A DNA stretch of 64,000 nucleotides, from the NCBI GenBank assembly GCA_016987375.1, contig PJRA01000263.1, positions 3,715,757 to 3,779,756 on the forward strand, written 5' to 3'. The translations under genes were made by a program, and so were the position numbers. Origin of the DNA: Brachionus koreanus. Taxonomy: Eukaryota; Rotifera; Eurotatoria; Ploima; Brachionidae. Each line of letters begins with the position of its first letter. The first letter of the stretch is position 1. Shown here one piece after another: positions 11,691-24,900 of this stretch. A model generated the notes under the pieces. It was not told the origin of the DNA and made no database searches. It saw nothing but the letters and a program-made list of their open reading frames with translations.

Positions 11691-13048
11691 AATTACTTAG
11701 AAAAGAATGGGTTATCAAAAGAAGAATCTTTGATAATAGTTCAATTTATTTTACAAACACAAAAATTAAAAAAAAATTTTAATTTATAATCACAACATTA
11801 ATTTTATTTTCTGATAAAATTTAAGATTGAAAAAAAAACATCTTACATCTCCAAATCAATTAGAATTCATTTAAAAAACATTTCATAGGATATAATTTAT
11901 CTAAATATGGGTTTTAAATTTCAGTAAATAGCAAACAATTAAGATTTAAGGTTTCAAATGGTTTTTGATGAAATCTTAAAACATTCTTAATTGACTAATT
12001 AATTTTTTTTCTACATTTCTTTTTAAATCAATTACTATTGATTGTAATTAATTAGAATAACATTTCTATCAAATTTGTTTGTTAATAATAGTATTAATGG
12101 TTTTGATTGTATACAAGATTTATCAAAAGTTTACATGGATTTATCAGACATGAACATTTCTAATTAACCTTAAAAATGTAATAATTTCAAATGTTGTTAT
12201 CATCAATAATAATGGATTTTTCTAGGCATATCAAATTCGATAAACGGTTTAAAATATTACATACTTATTCAATACCTTATTGAATAAAATAATTTTATCA
12301 AATATATTGAAACTTATAAGATTTAAAAGTTGATTTTTGTTTGAAAAAAAAACTATTAATAATTTTAGAATACTCAAAACTAAAAGATTCGAATAGCTGC
12401 TAATTTAAAAAAATAAATATTTATTTTTACCATTAGAATTGTTTTTCAAAAAACTTTGATTAAATATATGATTTTTTTTACTCGATTCTATCCTTGCGGA
12501 TAATATATGATTACGGCTATGATTTAAAAAATAATAATTTCATTAAAAAAGAAGGAATTTAATCAAAATAATTTTTTTTTTAAATTTTGGATATTTTACT
12601 TAAAAGCCATTGACAAATACTAAAAAATTTTAAGATAAAGTAAACTACACCAATTCATTCAAATAATCTTTTAATAAATTTAATATAAAAAAAAAAACAA
12701 AACATAAAAATTATAAATTATTTTTAATAGTCGACGCAGGCTACTTTTTCAACAAATTTATGGTCTCAAATTATTAATTTTGCATAAGATATATTACAAA
12801 AGCTATAAGTTATTAGGCTATTATATCTAAAAATTTCTTCATGTCATTTTTGTAATTTGATCTCACATAGCAGCAAAGATTTAACATAACTTCTATAAAA
12901 ATTCAATTTGGTCTTGGGGCTTAGAAATGACCTCTTCTTTATATTTTTATTTTCTATTAGAAGGTAATATCAAGCGACTTATTGCGGTTCGATCCACATC
13001 TAGCTAAACAGAAAACGACTTAATTAAAATATTTATGTTTTATTTTTA

Positions 13049-13140
13049 GACACCAAGAGGGAAGAGAAGTTCAGGAAGACCTGGGGAGGTGGAATTCAAT
13101 TTGAGAGAAGAAAAGCAGAAATCTTCAAGGAGATAAATGG
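13049..13140 (+). mobile_element. Short LINE RT C-terminal remnant
   Basis: The bases encode TPRGKRSSGRP followed, after a frameshift, by TWGGGIQFERRKAEI, resembling the GKR..GRP..TWRR tail of LINE RT proteins. Only about 90 bp are recognisable. Chance similarity cannot be excluded. Confidence 0.45.
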
Positions 13141-14657
13141 AGAGAATATTTTAATATTTGTCTCGAGTTTGAAAAAATTGAACTGTTATACTAGCTAACA
13201 ATTTATATTAATTTTTTCCTCAAGACAAATATTAAAATTCAGTGCTTCTTTATATTATTTAGAGCTTTTTAAATGATTAAGCTGAAGGCCAATATTAATA
13301 ATATAAATTTCAATATAAAATTAAGATTTTTTTTGGAAGAGCTAGAGAGTATATTTATTTTATTTTTATTTCAGATTATTTTTTTCTATTTATTTTACAA
13401 ATTAATTTATCATCGAATCACGATCTATAAATATTCTAAACAAACAACAAAATATTTTTGGTACCAAACTGGTTCTCTAACCAGGACTAACATGAAATTA
13501 GATAGCCTAAAATGTTTACTTTGCGTAATTTATTAATTTGTTTTTACTGACAATCAATCAAGAAATAAAATCTAAAATAAGAACTCTTATGGCAAACCAA
13601 TTCATGAATAAATATGCCCTTAAGATAAATTAGAGTCCAATTATCAAATATCTATTTACTAAATAAATAAATACTCAACCAACTTATTAGAGTCATTCAA
13701 CTGTGTGATTTATTGAATACATTAATTTTATTTTTTACAATAAAGTGATTTATTAAATAATTTTAGATTTCAAACAGACATACTGATAGAATAGTATTTA
13801 ACATGTATTAAAAATCTCATATTTTTATCTGATATTCCACTAAATTGCAATGTCTATAGATCATTTGATCCGATAAATCGATCAATTTGTTAACATTACA
13901 CTTTTACTGATCATTTATTATTTAGTCAATATAATTTCGGACTCTTGAAAATTCAGGAATTTTTAAAGTACCACTTAAACGAAAAGGTTAAATTTGTTTT
14001 ATAAAAAAATAACTTAAAGAAAGTTGTTTGCTTAATACAGTAGTTTTATTACTTTAATAAGGTTATATAAGCACCGATACATTAAACTCTTGAGTTGATT
14101 TCATTCTTATTCTAAATGAATACTGTTTTTAATTATTAGTTTGCTTGCTGATAAAAAATCAATCGATTTTACGCTTTAATTGAATTTTTCAATTTTGAGC
14201 ACCGTTTTTGTTTTTATCAACAACAAAATCTTAATGCAACTTGTTGATATAGATCTATGCAAAGAAAAAAATAAGTTTTTAATAAAAACTCAGTGGTAGC
14301 TTTTGACTTTTAGCTTTCCGTAAGAAACATCCGGCAAATAGAGCAAATTTGCTTGGACTTAGTTGTGTCAAATTGAGTAACTAGGACTTATTGAACCGCG
14401 TCGGTCTTTTGTCTATTTTAAAACTTAACAAATCAGGAAATAATAGTTTCAAACTTAATTGAACATTTACCGGCCAATAGCAAAGTTTTTCCACTAATTG
14501 TTTTGTACTAATTTTGTAGCCAATCTGTTAAAACTTAAAGCTCATTTTTCTATTGGCTAAATTAGGCCTCTTTAATCTTGATTTAAATCTTAGCTATTTA
14601 AAGGTAACTAACTTTTTTTGACTATAATTCATTAGAGAATTAAAAAATTTTCAAATC

Positions 14658-16228
14658 ATGAGTAAATACATTAAATTTGATAACAAAAAACAAATACCCC
14701 TAAACTACAATGACAACATAGGAGTATCGAACCGAAACTGGACCAAAGTTGAAGTGGCTTTAAAATCAGAGTTGATTAATTACATTGGAATTAGTGGCCA
14801 ATTTCCTGCTTTTGTATCATCCATTTCAAGTAAGACTTATTATTCATATTTATCCATCAATAAAAAATCTAAACATTTTTTATTTTTTTAGATGAATCAA
14901 AGCTAAATGGTATTGACATTAAAATAGGCGACAACATCATGGTTGTAAATGGAAAAAATGTGTCTAGAGCATGTGCCAAAAGTGTCAAAAAAATTTTAAA
15001 ATCATGCCAAGAAATAACACTGACAGTTTCCCGACCTGATCAAGAGTCTTTGGCTAAATTGATAAAAAAATCATGTCACTATGAATCTAAACAAAACAAA
15101 TTTAGTTCATTTTTCAATTTGGTTAAAAAAAACATGGCTTGTATCAGTCTTGGCTTGGTCAAAGAGCACAGAGAATTAATCAAAAACATTCAAATTGAGA
15201 ATACAGTCAATTATTGCTACGAAATTGAATCCCAAGCGACTGACATTCAAAAAATAGAACTAAGTGATTATGGATATTATTCAATTCCGACTTCAACCAA
15301 GACATCAACAGTCTCTTCTGTCACTGATCTCGAATCTTATAGCTCTTTGAGCTTCAAACCAGAAATTGAAGATTTTCTTGATCAAATTCAAAGGGCCATT
15401 GACATGTACGTACGGCCATGTATAATGCTTAAAGTTTTGACCATTGAAGAATCTCTTTCACTCTTTCAAAATATCGAAAAACTAATTCCAATAACAAAAT
15501 TTTTGGACAATATTATCAATTCTGTAGACAATGGCTCTGGATGGTATAGTTCATTGAAAATTGTTTTTGATGCTTTCAAAGTATATTTGTCCGGTCTACC
15601 AAATGCCATCAATTTACTAGAAGAACTTACTATTTCGAACGAGAAATTCATAACATTTCACGAAGTAAGTATCTTTTTCTTTTAAATTTATTAAATTAAA
15701 AGATAAATTCAAATTCATTTATTAATAAATATTTTTTTTTAGAAAATTGGTGAAAGCTGTTCATTCAAGATAATCGACTTTTTGTTCTTACCACTCAAGT
15801 TTATTCAAAATGTGATCGACTATTTGCTAAATAGTGAGAAAATAAATGATCAATACTGCTCCGATATATGTCTACATGTACAAAAGACATTTGCCATGTT
15901 GGAAGAAAACTTGGATGATTCTATCACACAGGTTTCAGATTGTAGCTCCATAGACATAGAGTTTGATAGTTTGAACAAATTTTCTTTAATGATAAAGCCT
16001 GACGGTAGTGATGAGTGGAAAGAGGGCGAATATTTAGTCGAAGAAAATCAAATAAAGATTGCTCATGAGAATATAAAACTTGATAGAATCAAAAATTTCA
16101 AGCATTCAAAAAATATTTGCATTCTTTTAATTCAAACAAATGATTCTAATTTTTTTGCTGTGAAATTCGCAAATGAACAAGATAAAGAGTATTTCATTCT
16201 TAGAATTAATCAATTAAACCAAAATTAA
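14658..16228 (+). CDS. PDZ-DH-PH Rho guanine nucleotide exchange factor; exons 14658..14829, 14892..15664, 15743..16228
   Basis: Predicted activator of Rho-family GTPases at membranes or the cytoskeleton. The spliced product is 476 aa. Residues about 28-112 form a PDZ-like domain (WTKVEVAL, YIGISGQFPAFVSSIS, GIDIKIGDNIMVVNGKNV, ITLTV). Residues about 200-345 resemble a DH domain: a start IEDFLDQIQRAIDMYVRPC, SLSLFQNIEKLIPITKFL, then FDAFKVYLSGLPNAINLLEEL and the conserved-helix equivalent IIDFLFLPLKFIQNVIDYLL. The last ~100 residues look like a PH domain (FSLMIKPDGSDEWKEGEYLV to a terminal helix). The introns (62 and 78 bp) join in phase. PDZ followed by DH-PH recalls the C-terminal half of Tiam/Still life, but the DH is divergent and the protein far shorter. 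Family placement is uncertain; exchange activity is inferred. Confidence 0.72.
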
Positions 16229-16355
16229 TCAAATCAAAAATGTAATTATCATATCCAAAAATTATTTAATTTTGTAAAAATTTATCTCAAAGCCATTGCA
16301 GTTTTAAATCCATTTATTTAATTTAATTTTTTTTTTGAATAAAAAATTTTAAAAA

Positions 16356-16559
16356 TTATTTTGTCATTGCTTTTACATGTCCTCTTCTATAATAGAGATA
16401 CCATCCGGCACCAGCTAACACCGCACCTGCCAACATGAGCTAATAAATAAAATTAATAAAACTAAAAGTGAAAAAAAAAAACATTAAAATTACATTGCTT
16501 CTTCCTCGACGAGTGTTCATGGTGAACATTTTGCTTTCTTCTTTAATCGGGTCAACCAT
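16356..16559 (-). CDS. DAPIT-like small membrane protein 1; exons 16494..16559 then 16356..16439
   Basis: A 49-aa protein: basic N-terminus containing FTMNTRRGRSN, then one membrane helix (LMLAGAVLAGAGWYLYY) and a short basic tail. The FxxxTxxGRxN block just before a single helix is the signature of ATP-synthase membrane subunit k (DAPIT/ATP5MK/USMG5), which lies in the mitochondrial inner membrane. The 54-bp intron falls exactly after the SN pair. It is the most distal of three tandem genes sharing strand and intron site. Start: first ATG, followed by VDPIKEES. Assignment rests on this short motif and the better-matching neighbour at 18295-18555. Confidence 0.68.
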
Positions 16560-17851
16560 TTTTGCACAGACCAAACGTAAAGTGTTAATTTTAGATTTTA
16601 AGATAAGCGCTTTAGATTACAAATAAGATAGGAAATTTTTACTATTATAATGCCCTATACCGACAATACAGTAAGGATTGGAATCATACGAGATCTTGTA
16701 AAATCTATTATTAAATTTGTATAACATAGTTGTGAATTATACGAGCCGCGCCGATTTCTTAAAATAGAACTTTTATTTTAGCTGATGCAAAAAATAGATC
16801 TTTTGAGGGAGACCAAATTCTTATCTTCAAATCTTGTAGAAACACTTTTTTAAAATTAGAGTTCTCAGCTGAACCTCTTTGATTTTCGATGCGCAGCTTT
16901 TGATTTTTTCTTTTTCGAATAAGTTACTAAAATTTATCTGATCTTAGATTCTTTGGCACATTTTAACTGATAAGCAAACAGGAATTTTCAAATTTAACAG
17001 AACAATTCTTTTATTCTGAATCGAAATATAATTATTAATCAAAAAAAATCAAATAAATAATGGTTTGCACTAATTTTTGATCAAGATAATGTGTCTTATT
17101 TTTTAGTGCTCCAAATCATTAACAGTTTTATTAGACATAAATATCTAAATTTTTAAATTTTTGAAACATGGTTTTATTTTGTAAAGAGGATATTTGAATT
17201 TTAAAAGAACAGTAATATAGTGCTTTGAAAATATGATAAAAATTTAAATAAAATTACGAAAAAAAAATCTAATCAAGAATTTTTTTTCATTTAGTAATTT
17301 AGAATATTTTTGAATTCTTTATAGAAAGTTAAAATTCGTTTTGATGCATCCTCAAAAATAAACGAGATATATTAAAACTGGTCAAAACTGTTTTATAACA
17401 TTAAACACCAAGATCAAAAAATTTGTTAGCAAAAAGACTTTAAACATGACTTAAAAAAATTATCAAATTTAAAAAAAAGACACAATGCTCTTTATAAATT
17501 TTACCGGGGCAGAGAATTTTGAAAAATTTAATTTTGTCTTTGGACAATTTACTAGTTTTTAGAAAAAATAGCAAGCAACAATTTCAAACAGTTATTTCTT
17601 CTATTTTTGTAAAAAAAAAGTCTGTAAAATTCTTCACAAAAATTTGCTCGGAACTTAACTGTCCCATCTTTTAATTTTTAATACTTTTAGTGTATATATC
17701 TATGAAATGATTTAACCAAGAAATACTTTTCGGGATTTTCAACATTTTTTTTCTTCTTAATTTGAAAGCGCTAAAAAAACTATAATTTTAAAATTTCTAT
17801 TCTGATTTATCAAATTAAAGGTCGAAATTAAATTCTTTTATTTATTTTTTA
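16560..17851. other. Intergenic, 1.3 kb
   Basis: A/T-rich spacer between two members of the DAPIT-like row. No gene, repeat or RNA feature was recognised. Confidence 0.6.
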
Positions 17852-18135
17852 TTAACTTTTTGTATCCTGAAATCTATCAGGATACAAGTCTTTTATTTGT
17901 TTTGGCTTTGATTCGTGGAGAACTTGTCGATTTTTATTCATAGTGCTATACCCATAATAGGATATACTGGCACAAATTGCTATTGCAAAGATCATTAACT
18001 AGACAAATTAAATTTTATAATAAATTTCATATTATTTTAATTAAATACATTTGAAGTCCCAATAGAAGTGTGCAAATCAACAATTTTCTTAATTGGTATC
18101 TTGGCATTGATTTTATCCAACAGCATTCGATTCAT
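17852..18135 (-). CDS. DAPIT-like small membrane protein 2; exons 18049..18135 then 17852..17998
   Basis: A 77-aa protein with an N-terminal segment ending LHTSIGTSN, one membrane helix (LMIFAIAICASISYYGY) and a longer hydrophilic tail ending DRFQDTKS. The 50-bp intron is after the SN pair, the same phase and place as in both neighbours, which argues for descent by tandem duplication. The DAPIT motif is weaker here: the F and the G-R pair are replaced. Only 159 bp separate it from the next gene upstream. The function is inferred from its neighbours and could have diverged. Confidence 0.62.
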
Positions 18136-18294
18136 CTTTGATTAATATTCTGGTCAAAATAGCTAAATTTAAAATTAATTTAATCAGTATTCCAATTTAC
18201 CACTTAACTGGTAACTAATAAAAATAATTTAATTTGAGCTTAAAAAAATTTATTTGTATTTTAGATTCAAGAAAAAAATTGTAAATTCAATCAA

Positions 18295-18555
18295 TTAAAG
18301 ATGTTTTCCGGCGTTTTCAGCGTCAGTTTTCATAGTGATATAGCGGTCATTTCGCTTAATATTCCAATAAGCATAAGCAGTTAGACCGGCGCCACCAAAA
18401 ACTATGAATAAAATCTTCAAAAGGAAAGCTATGTTAAAATATAATTAATTTGGAAATGAAAATACATTTGCTTTTCCTTGAGCAGTATTCATATTAAAGT
18501 AGCGTTTAAAACCTTGCATACTTTTGATCAAATATGGTGGTACTGGTTCAGCCAT
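18295..18555 (-). CDS. DAPIT (ATP synthase membrane subunit k)-like; exons 18466..18555 then 18295..18414
   Basis: A 69-aa protein and the best family match of the three. The N-terminal part reads KSMQGFKRYFNMNTAQGKAN, comparable with the DAPIT core GxKKYFNSxTxxGRxN. It is followed by a membrane helix (ILFIVFGGAGLTAYAYW) and a tail KRNDRYITMKT. DAPIT supports dimerisation of mitochondrial ATP synthase in the inner membrane. The 51-bp intron lies after the AN pair; its acceptor was placed where the frame stays open (an upstream AG would bring a stop). The length is slightly above the ~58 aa of vertebrate DAPIT. Confidence 0.72.
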
Positions 18556-18916
18556 TTTATTTAAATGAAAAAATTCTCAAAATAAAATTAAAAATTTTGC
18601 TAAAAACTGAAAAAATTTTTGGATTGTTGGCCAAATTTAGAAATTTAGAAAAAGCTTTATTTAATTATTTGCTCTAGTATTTAGGTTGATTATGGTTGTT
18701 TAAGATTAGAATTAAATAAATTTTTATTTTGAAATTTTTTTTGTTTTTTTTTTATTATTTCATTTGTTTCTTAAGAGTTTAAACTGATGAAGAAGTTTCG
18801 CCTTTCTTAAAATTTACTAAACAAAAAAGCTGATTATACAATTTTATTTTTCATATTAAAAAAAAAAAAATAAATAGTTAAAAAACTTGGTTAAACAAAC
18901 GGAAAAAAGAACTCAT
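18556..18916. other. Short intergenic gap
   Basis: Contains the 5' flank of the DAPIT-like gene and the 3' UTR of ZZEF1. Homopolymer A/T runs only; nothing else seen. Confidence 0.6.
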
Positions 18917-21900
18917 TCACCAATTTTCCTCTAACAAATTAATTTCTTCTCGACTTTCCTTGTACTCTTCATCACTATTTTTCATTGAACCTCCTTGAGG
19001 ACTACAATAAATATCATCATCATCATCACTTGTTTCCTGGCTATCCGTTTCTTTGAACATATCTCTAATAGTTTCAAATCCTGTCAAATTTTGTTCGGCA
19101 AAATTTCCATTTATTGAGCCTGCGAGGAGATTAATAAAATAACCTGTTTTGACAACCTTTTCCAAAAAGTATTCCTTGTCTTTCATTTTTGCCATGTATT
19201 CATTTTGAATAGACCATTTAATTGCCAATTTTTCAACAAAAAAAAACAACTCATATAACGCTCGGGTGAAATTTTTATCTTCAGTATTGTATGTCTCAAC
19301 AACTAGATGCAAATTTCTCAAAGGTTTTATCTCAAATATATTTAAACAGGGTTGACAATCGGGTGTCTCATAAACTTTTTGAATAATTTTGATCAACAAA
19401 CTTAAAACTTTATGTCTTTTGTTAAATGCTTGTACACAGCATATTTTGATTAAGGAGCACCATATTTCATTTAAATTAAGCTGATTGTGGTCGACTTGAG
19501 CTATAATTTCTTCCAAAAAATTAAATGCCGAATCAAAATTTTTTGACAATGTGGTAAAAATTTTAAACGAGCATTTCTCGTTCACCAAATCATCATTATT
19601 TCGGCAAAATTTCCATTTGAGCATTTTTTCATTTTTAATAGCTATGAACGGAATGGTGCTCAAATTTTCTAGATTAATTCTAAACTTTTTTTTCTTAGTT
19701 CTATTTTCTTGATTGTCTGTAAAGCCAGTATTATTGGCACTAATGTCCCATCGATCCTCACCGTAAAAATCATCAACACTAGAATTTTGCGTATAAAATT
19801 CATAGTTACTGGATTCATCACTGGATGTTGAGTCCCCAGATTCACTTTGGGTTTCCTCGTCTTCCTCATCGTCTTCATTTTCCTCGTCATTCTGATCCTC
19901 GTCACTAGTTTGATAATTCGAATTTTTACGCATGGACACCACTTGGAACAAAATAGAAGTTTTTTTGGCTTTTTGGCAATTTTTTTTCAATTTTGTCCGG
20001 TCTGAATAAACAGTTGAATGTTCGTCATAAGTGTCGTTGTCATCTTCGTCAAAAGAAGAATCAAAATCTTCGCTTAGCTCACAAATTGACTTGTTCCTTT
20101 TAGTAAGCTTTTTTTTGCTATTGGCCACAGGTGAATTGGACTCTTCTATAGAATTCACACTTTCGGCATCTGAAAATACTTCATCTTTGAATTCGAAGTC
20201 GTCGCCCAAACAATATTTGGAATAATTTGATTTTTTTAAACTCTTACCAAAAAAACTCTCAAATTTATCTTTATTTATTTCATCTAATTTAACTTTTTTG
20301 TCATGTTCTTGATCTTGGTCAAAAACAATAAGCAATGTTGACTGATCTTGAGTTGATAGTTTTTCTACATCATTTGGCTTTGATGAAATGCTAGTCAATT
20401 TTTCAACTTCATTCAATGTCTTAGAAATTTGACTTGAATTAAAATTAATGTTTTCCTCGCTAAACGGCTCATTATTTATTTTGTTCCTTATCTTTCCTTC
20501 ATCATAAAAGCCCACATCATCTTGTGACCATGACACTTTTCTCAATAGCTTAAATTCAGGCATCATAAAATCGCAGGCTATTGAACATATCTTGTTTAGA
20601 ATAGCGGTCAATTTGTCTGATTTATCTTTGTCAATAAATGACCTAATAAAATACTTGACTAAACATTTAAAATTCAACTCTTTTTCTGAATAATGCAAAA
20701 TGTCCAACAATTGCATTAGTTCATACTCATAATTCAAATTAAGCTCCAAGAAGCTCTCTTTTTTGGGCACCAAATTATTACTGGCTAATTGAGACGACAA
20801 GTTCATCAACGATACGAGCAGTTCTCGTGAACTTAAAACAATGCATGCATGGGATACAATTTTAATCGCAGCTCTAATCGGTTCACTTGATTGTTGCTTG
20901 GGAAACAATTGACCTGTTTTGGAATCTTCATTTCTATTTGTTTCGTATTTACTCAGTTTGTTGAAACAATCTTCGATTAGTTTAAGACTTATTTTGTTTC
21001 TTCTCTGACTTAAATCCTCATTTTCTTCAAAATTAGAAATCATGTCTTCCATTGGAAATATTCGTGATGACATATCACATACGCTCATTATTGCAGTAGT
21101 TTCTTCTCTTATTAAATCATCGACTAACAAGTCGTCTTTGATCGAGGATTTTTTTCCCTCATCTAAGTCAGTGGTCCGGTTGAGTCGACTTTTTTCACCA
21201 CAAATCAAACTTACAGTTTTGGAAACCATTTTGTTCTCATTTATTGGCGTTTCTTCTTTAATCTCATCTTTTTCCAAGGCATTTTTGATTAAACTAAAGT
21301 TATCAAAAAGCAATAGACTTGTTAGAAATATATTTAGATGATTTAATTTCCAATTGGAGTTTAAGTTTGTGTTAAAAAAGGAAATTTTTGAAATAAGCCT
21401 CATAAATTCTGTATCCAAAGGCTCCCAGTCGACAAACTTTTCATCAATCTTGTTCACATAGCTTTGCATTAGATTGATAAGACCAAGAACTAATAGATTT
21501 TTATTGAATGCTATTTTTTGTTTGAAAAATTTATAAAATTCTCTCTTTTTGGCTATGTGATTTTTTTCGTACACAGCAATTGATTTTGTGGTGTCTGTGT
21601 CCGATGAAGACTCGGTGTCAGAATGTGAAGAGAAAATTTTTTTGAAAATTTCAATTAGTTCTAAAAATAAATTATGGTTTATATCAAAACTGGACTTGAC
21701 GGGAATTTTGGACTTTTGATTAGATTTTCTCCAAGTATTGTCCAGTCTTTTGTACTTTAGGCTGATTGTGCGCCTGGACTCGGGATCTTTCAAAGACAAA
21801 AAAGACTCGGAGCCAAACGACTCTGAATAAAAGTTATTAACAAGGCCAATTTTGAAGTCATCCGTTGAGCGCAAAACTCCCGCACCATCGTACTGACTAT

Positions 21901-24900
21901 TGTTTTTATAGTCAACCCAATGTCCACTACTAATATCCATTTGGAAGCATATAACTGCATAGATGAGAAAGTAAAACTTAGAATGTATCTTTGACTTGAA
22001 GTTTTCCAATGATTCAGATATTTTGCCTAAAATATTGGCGAGAAAATTTTGCACATGTGGCTTCCATTGTTCCATTTGATTCAAGCAAAACATCAAATCA
22101 AGATAACTACAAGCAAGTTTATCAAAGCCAGTGGTCATGTACTCATAAATCCAACAAAATATTAATTCTAATGTATACTCTCTTTTTGATTCGTGCAGTT
22201 CTTGAAATATAAAGCTATTTTCGTTTTTGTCCAGATGACTCTTAACCAATTTATTGACCGAGTGTGGGTCTAAAATGCCCAACCATGATCTCGTCATTCC
22301 AATAAACATAATGCTTATATTGTCTGCAAATACATTCTGATAAACTTTGTCCTGCAAATTGAGCATATAGTTAAGAATTTTGTGCAAACTGGGTGTTTTA
22401 TTTTGTTTTTTTGGCTGGCTAGATAGAGAATCAAAAAAACTTTTTGATGCTTCAAAATCTAGACATGGACTTTCGTCAGAGCTGATATCTTTAATGACAT
22501 GTTTTGTGGCTTTCATTACATAGGCTAGTTGGCCAATTATATTCTTTTGGTTGTAAAACATGTAAAATTTAAGGTCACGCGCAAACTCATTCTCATTGCT
22601 GCTTGATTCAAGGTCTGTTCGCGAAGTTAAAAAAAGTAAAGTGTTAAGTACCTCAGAGTACATGCTACTAATCAAAGGCAAGTGTTGGTTTTCTGTATTA
22701 TTATAGTTGTTCAATAAGTCACAAATTTTTAGAGCAAAATTGGTAAACAAAAATTTAGAGTGTAAAAACAAAAAAGTCTGTGCATCGCTTGAATCACACG
22801 ATTTTGAAGTCAAAATGGTAGGCTCAATCATTCTAGTCTTGTGATCCTTGTTGTGGCCATCGGGTGAAAACTCTGGCTTCCTCGAACACGACAGACACAA
22901 GTCAAAATCAAAGCATTCAAGACATTTAAGCCTTTTTCCGATTATGAGTGATTGACACTGATTGCAATAATGATCTAGCACGAGCATTGGATGTGTTGGC
23001 TGATGAGATGATGACTTGGACACATCTATAATCGATTTGCGGCATTTGTCCAACGAATCGCATTTTTTTTCAACAATTGATCTGGAAAAACAGCTAAAGC
23101 AATAGCAGTAGTCGCGACATTCTAGACACACATAGCGAAAGCCAGTCAACACTGCTTCACAATTGTCACAGTAGAAATTTGTGTTTAGCTTGGAAAAATA
23201 TTTCCAAAACATGTATCTGGCAACCAAATATTTTTGATATTGTTCATGAGTGTTTATTGACGAAGAAACACTCTTCAATAAGCTATTTGTGTCAAATTTT
23301 TTGCTACAACATATTTGAAACAACGACTGATACATTTCTGGAAATATTTTCACATCAAATGACTCACTATCGTTCCTAGATATTTTTTCTTGTCTAATCA
23401 CATTCTCTTCGTTCTCTTCGATCTCATTGACACTTGGCAAAATAGAACCAGTCAGTGTTTCCTTAGCTACATCGCTGTCTTCTGTCTTATTTTTTTCCGC
23501 TTTAACAACTTGTTCAAATTTTTCTTTAGACAAATCAAAAAAATCCTCAAGTATTTCACTAGGTGTCAGCTCTCTTTGGTCTTTGTACTCACATATTGGC
23601 ATTGAAATGATCATATTTTTGGCCAGATAGCCGTACAAATGCAGCTCTGTGATAAATTTCAAATCTCTCAATTCCCAATCAATGTCCAGTATGCAAGTAG
23701 TAAAACATTTAAGTCTAATATGGCGGTCTTTGTCAGTCTTTGATAACTTATAAAATTCACTATCAGACAACTTGCTAAAATTGAGTAAAACCTCAACAAA
23801 ATTGTAGAATGATTTCTGAACCAATAGTTCATTTTGGAGACCGCATCCGTATAAATTTTGCAAATAGTGTGTCATTATAGGTCTCAAATTAGATGGAAAA
23901 CAGGCCTTGGCTAGATCTTTTAAAGAGCTTGATTGTAATCTTGTGTATTTTGTATAAGAGCTTGTTGAATAAAAACTGCTTAAAAATAGAAGAATAAGCT
24001 CGTATTTGAACTGATTGGTGATGCCACTTTGAATTAAATTGTTCATAAATTTGAATGCTATGTCAAAATTTCGTTGGACTAGGCCAGAATTTTGTTTTTT
24101 CACGACTAAAATTTGCTCTAGTGAATCTACTCTTAAGATGTCTTGATCGAAAACAAATTTGAAAATTAAATTTGTTATTTTAGATTCTATCTTTGGCAAC
24201 AAGTGTTTTTTTTTGCCAAAACTGCTTGCTGCATAATTAGACGAAGCTTGTGTTGACTTTCGTTCAAATTCATAATCAATTATTTCATTTGGTATTCGAT
24301 TGAAATTTAAAAGAAACATTAGTTTTTCGTCCAGTATTTCAGCTAGACTGCGTCTGACATGGCTAAGCTTATTTTTAAAAATCAATTGCTTTTCAACAAT
24401 ATACAAACGGGTTGAGTCAGCTATTTTGTAAGCTTTCATTACATTTTCATTAAAAATTGGCGCATCATTGTCATCAAATACATTCTCATAGCTAATTGTG
24501 GTGTCATACCAAACAATTGCACAAAATAGTTTTACAATTATTTCGCTGACTGATAAGCCACCAATTTTTTGTCTTAACCAGTCTGAATTAGGCTTATAGA
24601 AATTTTCCTCATACAAACCCATAAACTGCTTTATTTTAATTGAATCTTGGTTATCGGATGAATTTAACCAATTTGAAAAATCATTTGACACTGTTGATAG
24701 AAATTTATGCAGTTTGCTATCGCTAGGGTTATTTTGACTTGAACAATTGTAAAATCCGTTTCTGAACAAGATTCTATGATATTCGTGGCTCATGTTGGTT
24801 ATTGCTTGATTTTTTTCGCTTAATGCCGTTTGTGCCTGCATGCTAGAATTGACTGAAAATTGATGCTGAAAACCACACAGAAGTAAAGCCTTTTCTGCTG

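Larger units (their letters stand above)
8911..14657. other. Intergenic, 5.7 kb, mobile-element graveyard
   Basis: No host gene is supported. It holds a piggyBac-like MITE (9621-9841), copy 2 of a dispersed repeat (10716-10998) and two LINE fossils (about 11350-11690 and 13049-13140). The rest is A/T-rich sequence. The last few hundred bases, which are less AT-rich around 14290-14420, probably carry the promoter of the downstream RhoGEF. Confidence 0.65.

Noticed and set aside
12978..12996. GGTTCGATCC, resembling a tRNA B box
   Set aside because: No matching A box, acceptor stem or cloverleaf could be built around it.
13273..13536. 87-codon frame near a LINE remnant
   Set aside because: Composition is that of translated A/T runs (Ile, Phe, Tyr, Lys); no support.
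19669..19905. Second frame within the acidic part of ZZEF1
   Set aside because: Shadow of the Asp/Glu-rich coding sequence in another frame.
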